A stretch of 10,402 bases of DNA from an uncultured Prevotella sp. (GTDB taxonomy: Bacteria; Bacteroidota; Bacteroidia; Bacteroidales; Bacteroidaceae): positions 1-10,402 of the forward strand of contig CAJMAO010000056.1 of NCBI GenBank assembly GCA_905211345.1, in the 5' to 3' direction. Below, piece after piece: positions 6,008 through 10,402 of this stretch. The position numbers and the translations under genes were made by a program. How positions within the stretch are numbered: position 1 is the first letter of the stretch; every line of letters begins with the position of its first letter. Below the pieces are notes generated by a model. The model did no database searches. It saw only the letters and a program-made list of their open reading frames with translations, and was not told the origin of the DNA.

Positions 6008-8501
6008 AATCTTCTTTTTTCTTCTTATAACCCATATACACCCCGAAGGCTATCAACAGGAGCAGTATCACATAACCGACGTATGCCACAGTCTCGGTAA
6101 CAGTTACCGACTTGGGGTGGAAAGTAAGCTCGACGGTATGCTTGCCGGGAGCCACATTGACGGCGCGCAACAGATAGTTGACACGTCCGAGTTCTGCTGG
6201 ACGGCCGTCGACGGTAGCCTTCCAGCCGGGATAATACACCTCGGAGAACACTACCACGCCGCCGTTTGTGGAGCTGATGTCATAAGTAAGGCGGTCTGAC
6301 AGATATGAAGTGAGCTTTACAAGCGACGTTCCGGTCTGCTTGGATGCAGTCTTCAGCTGAGGCTCAAACCGTTTGTCGGCCACCGCCTCGTGGCGGAGGT
6401 CAATCTTGCCGACACGCTCTATCTCCTGATTTGCGTTGTCAACGTAAGTTATCTTGTCGACAAACCATGCCGGGCCGTGCACATACGGATTCTGCACGGG
6501 CACCGTCTGGCCGCTCTGCAAGGGCAGTATGAAGTAACGGGCGTTGAGCATATTGAGCACCGGGAACAAGCTGTCGCCGTTGACACGCGACATATCGTCG
6601 CCCGCGTCGGCCACGGCCGGCATGAGCTTCTTCATCTCAGGCGCGATGTAAGCGTCTATCATGTCTTGGTAACGGCGCAGTTTCGCCGCGTGGTAGCCGC
6701 CTATGCTGTTGTGGAAATACGACGTCTCGTTCTCGTTGAACGTGTCGGAGGCGAAGTTGAGCACACGGAAATTCCCGAAGTCTGTCTTGTCATCGAGTAT
6801 CAGCCGGTCGGCGTCGGTCATCCGCAACGGAGCCTCGCGCACGCTCTTATGCACGAACATGTCATTATTCAAATAGCGTTTGTCAACCTGCCACAAGTCA
6901 ATTAGGCAGAGCACTGCCAACGCCCCTACCATGTAAACGGCGCTCAGCTTCTTGGCCTTGAACAGCAGCAGGCACAGAGTGCCTATCACAATGACGAGCA
7001 AAGAGCGCCAACAGTCGGCAGTAAACACGGCCTCGCGCATCTCGCGGAGGTTTGAAATGACTGGCGTTACGTATTCCTGAGGCAACGTGGACAATGCCCT
7101 CATCTCGGCCGACGATATGAAATCTGAGAAGAAAAGCGTAGGAAACAGCGCGAAAAGCAGGGCCACCCCACCCGTAAGGCCGAAACTGAGGTAAACCAGT
7201 TTGATTTTCCTTGTAAGCACGCCGGGGTCGTCAACAATCTTTTTCAGCGCCAACATGGCAAGCAAAGGTATCGTAAATTCGGCAATGACAAGTATCGACG
7301 CCACCGTGCGGAACTTGGAATACATCGGCACATAGTCGATGAAGAAGTCGGTGAAAGGCATGAAATTCTTGCCCCACGACAACAATACGGAAAGCACCGT
7401 GGCGGCAAGCAGCGCCCATTTTATTGGTCCTTTGACGATAAACAAGCCGAGAACGAACAGCATGAGCACGAAAGCGCCCACGTAGACGGGGCCGCTCGTC
7501 ATGGGCTGCTCACCCCAGTATTGCCCCATCTGCTGGTAAACGGGGATGAACTCGTTATTCGCGTGCTTCATGGCCGTCTCGCTTTCAACGAGCGGAACGC
7601 TGGCCCCGCCCTTAGTGTTGGGCACGAGCAGGGTCCACGTCTCTCCTATTCCGTAGCTCCATTGGGTTATGTAGTCGCGGTCGAGGCCGGTGGCCGTCTG
7701 GTTGGCCGCGTCTTTCTTGACAAGCTCGCTCTTGCCGCGCATCGACTCCTTGCTGTACTCCCACGTGTGGTAAAGGTTGCTGAGGTTGAGGCTTACGCCT
7801 ATAAGCGCGGCTACGGCGCACACGGCCGTGGCCTTGCCGAAGCGCGCAAGCTCCTTCTTGCGGACGGCGTCAACAAGGAAGGCAATGACCATGAGCAGGA
7901 TGATGAACAGGTAATAATACGTCATCTGCACATGGTTTGCGTAAATCTCGAAGGCCGAGAATATGGCCGTAACCAGCAGACCGGCAATATACCGGCCCCT
8001 GTACGCCAGCACTACGCCGCCTATCATAGGCGGCAGATAGGCCAAAGCCATGACCTTCCATATATGCCCGGCGGCGATGATGATGAGGAAATAGCTGGAA
8101 AACGCCCATATAATAGAACCAAGCACGGCAAGCGAGCGACGGAAATCGAACGCGCGGAGCATGATGTAAAAGCCTAACAGATAGGCGAAAACATACCAGA
8201 CATTGTCGGGCAGGAACAAATGATAGGCATCGACTACTGTGCCAAGCGTCTTCGCGCTGCTGTATTCGGGAGCAGTCTGGTATGTAGGCATACCACTGAA
8301 CACGGAGTTCATCCATCGTGTCACTTCACCCGTCTTCTCCCTATGTTCGGCCATCTCGCGGCCGAGACCTTTGCTTGCGGCCGAGTCGTGACGGTATAGA
8401 ATCTTACCCTCGATGTCGGCCGGAAAGAAATAAGCGAACGAGATAAGGGCGAACAGAACCACTGCCACAACGTCAGGCAGGTATTTTTTAAGATTATTCA
8501 T
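6006..8501 (-). CDS. YfhO-family polytopic membrane protein
   Basis: This 831-residue protein starts at ATG 8501-8499 (MNNLKKYLPD), 38 bases after a good -7 box. Residues 8-27 are a first membrane helix. A loop with RHDSAASKGLGREM follows at about 37-50. Some twelve further hydrophobic segments lie at about 99-242, 337-455 and 497-536. A long soluble, presumably extracytoplasmic, domain occupies about 540-800. The last helix is at 805-825 and ends in the positively charged tail YKKKKED. The soluble domain has HNSIGGYHAAKLRRYQD (597-613) and VFSEVYYPGWKATVDG (751-766), both typical of YfhO proteins from Bacteroidetes. YfhO proteins resemble GT-C glycosyltransferases in layout; the Bacillus subtilis member has been linked to lipoteichoic acid glycosylation. 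The role in Bacteroidetes is not established. Its position just upstream of fkp makes a surface-glycan role attractive but unproven. The gene appears complete. Confidence 0.88.
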   Translation of the reverse strand: MNNLKKYLPDVVAVVLFALISFAYFFPADIEGKILYRHDSAASKGLGREMAEHREKTGEVTRWMNSVFSGMPTYQTAPEYSSAKTLGTVVDAYHLFLPDNVWYVFAYLLGFYIMLRAFDFRRSLAVLGSIIWAFSSYFLIIIAAGHIWKVMALAYLPPMIGGVVLAYRGRYIAGLLVTAIFSAFEIYANHVQMTYYYLFIILLMVIAFLVDAVRKKELARFGKATAVCAVAALIGVSLNLSNLYHTWEYSKESMRGKSELVKKDAANQTATGLDRDYITQWSYGIGETWTLLVPNTKGGASVPLVESETAMKHANNEFIPVYQQMGQYWGEQPMTSGPVYVGAFVLMLFVLGLFIVKGPIKWALLAATVLSVLLSWGKNFMPFTDFFIDYVPMYSKFRTVASILVIAEFTIPLLAMLALKKIVDDPGVLTRKIKLVYLSFGLTGGVALLFALFPTLFFSDFISSAEMRALSTLPQEYVTPVISNLREMREAVFTADCWRSLLVIVIGTLCLLLFKAKKLSAVYMVGALAVLCLIDLWQVDKRYLNNDMFVHKSVREAPLRMTDADRLILDDKTDFGNFRVLNFASDTFNENETSYFHNSIGGYHAAKLRRYQDMIDAYIAPEMKKLMPAVADAGDDMSRVNGDSLFPVLNMLNARYFILPLQSGQTVPVQNPYVHGPAWFVDKITYVDNANQEIERVGKIDLRHEAVADKRFEPQLKTASKQTGTSLVKLTSYLSDRLTYDISSTNGGVVVFSEVYYPGWKATVDGRPAELGRVNYLLRAVNVAPGKHTVELTFHPKSVTVTETVAYVGYVILLLLIAFGVYMGYKKKKED

Positions 8502-8539
8502 TGATTGTTTAATTTTGGCTCGGTTTTTATTTTGCCTTG

Positions 8540-8547
8540 CAAAGATA
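8540..8547 (-). promoter_or_regulatory. Promoter -7 box for the yfhO-like gene (and possibly fkp)
   Basis: On the minus strand TATCTTTG (8547-8540) is a full match to TAnnTTTG, 38 bases before the ATG. I find no TTTG at the -33 position; that region is occupied by the 7-base-periodic tract. Confidence 0.5.
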
Positions 8548-8551
8548 TATA

Positions 8552-8668
8552 TAATAATGAAAAATGAAGAATGAAAAATGAAGAATTAACTGACGAAGGA
8601 ATGATAAATGAAGAATGAATAATGAAGAATTAACTGACGAAGGAATGATAAATGAGGAACTGACGATG
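8552..8668. repeat. 7-base-periodic AATGA tract with a 44-base tandem duplication
   Basis: From about 8552 the sequence runs mainly in steps of seven bases built on AATGA, with occasional two-base slips. Positions 8577-8611 and 8621-8655 are identical over 35 bases, offset by 44. A shortened third copy (GAGGAACTGACGATG) follows at 8654-8668. A plus-strand reading frame here (peptide NNEELTDEG) is translated repeat, not a gene. The tract abuts the upstream side of the yfhO promoter, so copy-number change could alter promoter spacing. Confidence 0.75.
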
Positions 8669-8912
8669 AAAAACAAACCTGTGCAAAGTGTCGGCAATAG
8701 GGCTTTTACTGTTACGTTTTGCGCCGGCCGGTATTTTCGTTTGGCGTTTCAGGAACGTCTGCGCCGTGCAGTCAAGCGGGTTATCGGGCGCGGTCATCCG
8801 ATTTAACACATTTTACCTAAATCCGGATAAAGTCTTGATAAGCAATAATTTACGCAAAGCAAGAATGTCATCTATTGTTAAAATCCATGTCGAATGACAT
8901 CTTTGAGAGTGG

Positions 8913-8920
8913 CAAAGTTA
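8913..8920 (-). promoter_or_regulatory. Second TAnnTTTG box facing the yfhO-like gene
   Basis: TAACTTTG on the minus strand (8920-8913) is a full match to the Bacteroidetes -7 consensus. A TTTG lies 14 bases upstream, too close for a normal -33 box. If used, it would give a leader of about 400 bases or drive a short non-coding RNA through 8502-8905. Confidence 0.25.
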
Positions 8921-8937
8921 TCCTTTTTAAACCTCAA

Positions 8938-9030
8938 AGATGCCGTTTGACACATGAAAAGACGGCCTTTTGCAGTGCCAAAGGTGGCGTTTCCCAATGC
9001 GAACGGCCGTATTTAACACACAAACCGGCC
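8938..9030. repeat. Degenerate 22-base repeat array (copy B)
   Basis: Units start at 8938 (AGATGCC), 8960 (AGACGGCC) and 8982 (AGGTGGCG), each 22 bases apart. Weaker GGC cores follow at 9005 and 9027, also 22 apart. The best unit, starting at 8961, has GACGGCCTTTTGCAGTGC and matches copy A (about 2917-2994) closely, but on the opposite strand. The remaining units are diverged, so the array looks old or relaxed. Confidence 0.6.
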
Positions 9031-9189
9031 ACTTCGCACACCTCGACCGACCACAAAAGGTTTTCCGTTCACCTGTTTCACAAAATCCTAATGTAAAGAC
9101 CTTTTACTTCACCATGTGACGGTTTGCGTTGTCATCAAACATTTTTATTGTCATAAAGTAACATGGTTGGCCACGCAAGGATAATCTTA

Positions 9190-9220
9190 TTTTCCATTAT
9201 TCATTACTCATTATTCATTA
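9190..9220. repeat. AT-rich cassette of 7-base TAATGAA-type units
   Basis: On the minus strand this reads as four 7-base units of the form TAATGAA, the second ending in GAG and the last leading into GGAAAA. That is the same plan as the TTAAGAA cassettes at 5918-5950 and 9953-9982, although the unit sequence differs. Only one arm is present here. It lies directly upstream of the mtnN -7 box, occupying its -33 region. Confidence 0.6.
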
Positions 9221-9228
9221 AAAAACGT

Positions 9229-9236
9229 TACTTTTG
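9229..9236 (+). promoter_or_regulatory. Promoter -7 box for mtnN (and luxS)
   Basis: TACTTTTG is a full match to TAnnTTTG, 24 bases before the mtnN ATG at 9261. The -33 region is AT-rich repeat with no TTTG. The box contains the in-frame TTG at 9234, which argues against TTG being the translation start. Confidence 0.6.
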
Positions 9237-9260
9237 CAGTCCGAACAATACTTTGCAATT

Positions 9261-9944
9261 ATGAGAATAGGCATTATCGTAGCTATGGAAAAGGAGTTGG
9301 CACAACTCGTGTCGCTGCTCGAAGACAACACTGTGGAGAACCGCAACAACACTGTTTTCAACCTCGGACGCATAGGCGGAAAAGAGATTGTGCTGCAAAA
9401 ATGCGGTATCGGCAAGGTTAACTCCGCCATAGGAACTGTGGAAATGATAAACAACTACCACCCCGACGTCATCATTTCAAGCGGTGTTGCAGGCGGAGCC
9501 GACGACAGGATGAACGTGGGTGACGTGGTCGTAGGCACGGAATACTGTTACCACGACGCCTACTGCGGAGAAGAATGTGAACCGGGGCAGATAATGGGGA
9601 TGCCTGCCGTGTTCACTGCCGGCGACGAGCTGACAGGCAAAGCCGTTGCGGCCTGCGGAGAAACAGCCGTGCACAAGGGGCTGATTGTAAGCGGCGACTG
9701 GTTTGTTGACACACGCAACAAGATGAGGGCGATACTCGCACGATTCCCGAAAGCAGTGGCCGTTGACATGGAAAGCTGCCCCATTGCGCATACATGCCAC
9801 ATATATGGCGTGCCGTTCGTCAGCTTCCGCGTCATCAGCGACATGCCGCTGAAAGACACGAAAGCCTCGCAATACTACGACTTCTGGCACAAGGCGGCCG
9901 ACAACTCGTTTACAACGGTAAAACGGTTCGTAGAAAACTTATAA
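9261..9944 (+). CDS. mtnN: 5'-methylthioadenosine/S-adenosylhomocysteine nucleosidase
   Basis: This cytoplasmic enzyme removes adenine from methylthioadenosine and S-adenosylhomocysteine, supplying S-ribosylhomocysteine to LuxS and relieving product inhibition of methyltransferases. I start it at ATG 9261 (MRIGIIVAMEKEL), giving 227 residues, normal for the family. The frame is open to a TTG at 9234, but that lies in the promoter box and the ATG start matches the usual N-terminus. Visible family features are the AMEKE motif with the catalytic-type Glu12; SGVAGGAD (74-81) in the ribose-binding region; SGDWFV (144-149); VDMES (168-172) with ribose-contacting Glu171; and SFRVISD (188-194) ending in Asp194, the expected general acid at adenine N7. 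It is followed 112 bases later by luxS on the same strand, the next enzyme in the pathway, with an AT-rich hairpin repeat between them. It appears complete. Confidence 0.96.
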   Translation: MRIGIIVAMEKELAQLVSLLEDNTVENRNNTVFNLGRIGGKEIVLQKCGIGKVNSAIGTVEMINNYHPDVIISSGVAGGADDRMNVGDVVVGTEYCYHDAYCGEECEPGQIMGMPAVFTAGDELTGKAVAACGETAVHKGLIVSGDWFVDTRNKMRAILARFPKAVAVDMESCPIAHTCHIYGVPFVSFRVISDMPLKDTKASQYYDFWHKAADNSFTTVKRFVENL

Positions 9945-9952
9945 ATCAATAA

Positions 9953-10028
9953 TTAAGAGTTAATAATTAAAAATTAAGAAAATATGCCTCGCCGGTGGTT
10001 TTCTTAATTATTAACTCTTAATTCTTAA
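9953..10028. repeat. Imperfect inverted repeat of 7-base TTAAGAA-type units between mtnN and luxS
   Basis: The left arm (9953-9982) and right arm (9999-10028) each contain four 7-base units, flanking a 16-base GC-richer loop (9983-9998). The left arm has one extra unit (TTAAAAA, 9967-9973) relative to the right arm, so the stem carries a 7-base bulge. This is the same family as 5918-6007, and again sits between two same-strand genes. Confidence 0.75.
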
Positions 10029-10037
10029 TTCAATAAC

Positions 10038-10053
10038 TTCTTAACTCTTAATT
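10038..10053. repeat. Extra half-copy of the 7-base-unit repeat in the luxS leader
   Basis: CTTCTTAACTCTTAATT repeats part of the right arm just upstream, ending 4 bases before the luxS ATG. The luxS ribosome-binding region is therefore repeat-derived and has no Shine-Dalgarno sequence, as is common in Bacteroidetes. Confidence 0.5.
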
Positions 10054-10056
10054 ATC

Positions 10057-10402
10057 ATGAAGTCCATTCCCAGCTTTACAATCAACCACGAACGCCTGCT
10101 GCGCGGCATATACGTTTCACGCAAGGACGAGGCAGGCGGCGAGACGATAACCACGTTTGACATCCGCATGAAAGAGCCCAACCGCGAACCGGCGCTGCAC
10201 CCCGGCGCGCTACATACTATCGAACATCTAGCCGCGACATACCTGCGCAACGACCCGGAGTGGGCCGACCGCATAATATACTGGGGGCCGATGGGGTGTC
10301 TTACGGGCAATTACCTGCTCGTAAGGGGCGACTACAGCCCGCAGGACATTGCCGTACTGATGCGCCGCACGTTCGAGTTCATAGCATCGTTTGAGGGCGA
10401 CG
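10057..10402 (+). CDS. luxS: S-ribosylhomocysteine lyase LuxS (3' end cut off by window)
   Basis: LuxS cleaves S-ribosylhomocysteine to homocysteine and 4,5-dihydroxy-2,3-pentanedione, the precursor of autoinducer-2. The ATG at 10057 gives MKSIPSFTIN, and 115 complete codons are visible of roughly 155-160 expected; the missing end lies beyond the window. The metal site HTIEH is at 53-57 (His53 and His57 as ligands, Glu56 as the general base). FDIRM (35-39) supplies the conserved Arg37, and GPMGC (77-81) the catalytic Cys81. The third metal ligand, a later Cys, is off the edge. Position 82 is Leu (GCLTG) where many LuxS proteins have Arg (GCRTG). No promoter is visible between mtnN and luxS, so the two are probably co-transcribed. 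Confidence 0.95.
   Translation, partial: MKSIPSFTINHERLLRGIYVSRKDEAGGETITTFDIRMKEPNREPALHPGALHTIEHLAATYLRNDPEWADRIIYWGPMGCLTGNYLLVRGDYSPQDIAVLMRRTFEFIASFEGD

Larger units (their letters stand above)
8502..9260. other. 759-base non-coding divergent gap between the yfhO-like gene and mtnN
   Basis: This gap separates two divergent units. In order it holds the yfhO-side promoter (8540-8547), a 7-base-periodic tract with a 44-base tandem duplication (about 8552-8668), a GC-rich patch of unknown nature (about 8690-8810), a pair of near-identical 11-mers (8863-8873 and 8892-8902), another TAnnTTTG box facing yfhO (8913-8920), the degenerate 22-base repeat array B (8938-9030), an AT-rich 7-base-unit cassette (9190-9220) and the mtnN promoter. 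Short open frames here translate repeats, so I call no genes. I recognise no riboswitch, although mtnN and luxS belong to S-adenosylmethionine recycling. Confidence 0.6.

Noticed and set aside
7521..8177. A long (218-codon) open frame antisense to the yfhO-like gene
   Set aside because: It lies wholly inside a well-supported membrane protein gene, is rich in His, Arg and Val as antisense shadows are, and shows no domain.
8615..8806. A 63-codon plus-strand frame in the divergent gap
   Set aside because: Its N-terminal part is translated tandem repeat and the rest has no recognisable motif or ribosome-binding context.
8502..9260. A SAM or SAH riboswitch upstream of mtnN-luxS
   Set aside because: The mtnN leader after the -7 box is under about 20 bases and no known riboswitch core is visible.
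9234..9263. TTG at 9234 as the mtnN start
   Set aside because: It lies inside the exact TAnnTTTG promoter box, and the ATG at 9261 gives the canonical MRIGIIVAMEKE start.

Overview
The window looks like chromosomal DNA of a Bacteroidales bacterium, most likely Prevotella or a close relative. The evidence is: a bifunctional L-fucokinase/GDP-fucose pyrophosphorylase (Fkp), typical of Bacteroides and Prevotella; an outer-membrane beta-barrel receptor with the N-terminal carboxypeptidase-like domain common in this phylum; a YfhO-family membrane protein; TAnnTTTG promoter boxes and a lack of Shine-Dalgarno sequences; and intergenic repeats of the kind that litter Prevotella genomes. Genus-level placement is inference. 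Coding sequence is moderately GC-rich and the gaps are clearly AT-rich.

Layout: positions 117-8501 hold three large genes on the minus strand. Read in their own direction they are yfhO-like (8501 to 6006), fkp (5897 to 3054) and an OmpA-unrelated TonB-type outer-membrane barrel (2642 to 117). A gap of about 760 bases (8502-9260) contains only promoters, repeats and one unexplained GC-rich patch. From 9261 the plus strand carries mtnN (MTA/SAH nucleosidase) and then luxS, which runs off the right edge after 115 codons.

How the genes work together: MtnN and LuxS catalyse consecutive steps of the activated methyl cycle. S-adenosylhomocysteine is converted to S-ribosylhomocysteine, then to homocysteine and the AI-2 precursor DPD. 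On the other side, Fkp makes GDP-L-fucose from free fucose for surface glycans. YfhO proteins are polytopic membrane proteins linked in some bacteria to glycosylation of cell-surface polymers, so yfhO-fkp could be a small surface-glycan unit, though that is inference. The outer-membrane barrel has its own candidate promoter and a strong palindrome between it and fkp, so it is probably a separate transcription unit.

No phage, transposase, CRISPR, toxin-antitoxin or defence genes are visible, and I see no new multi-gene system. The most interesting content is the non-coding DNA. Two repeat families stand out: (1) AT-rich cassettes built of 7-base units, forming a 33-bp perfect hairpin between yfhO and fkp and a related hairpin between mtnN and luxS; (2) a 22-base-periodic GACGGCC-TTTT repeat present in opposite orientations in two separate gaps, in one of which it forms a 39-base near-perfect palindrome.
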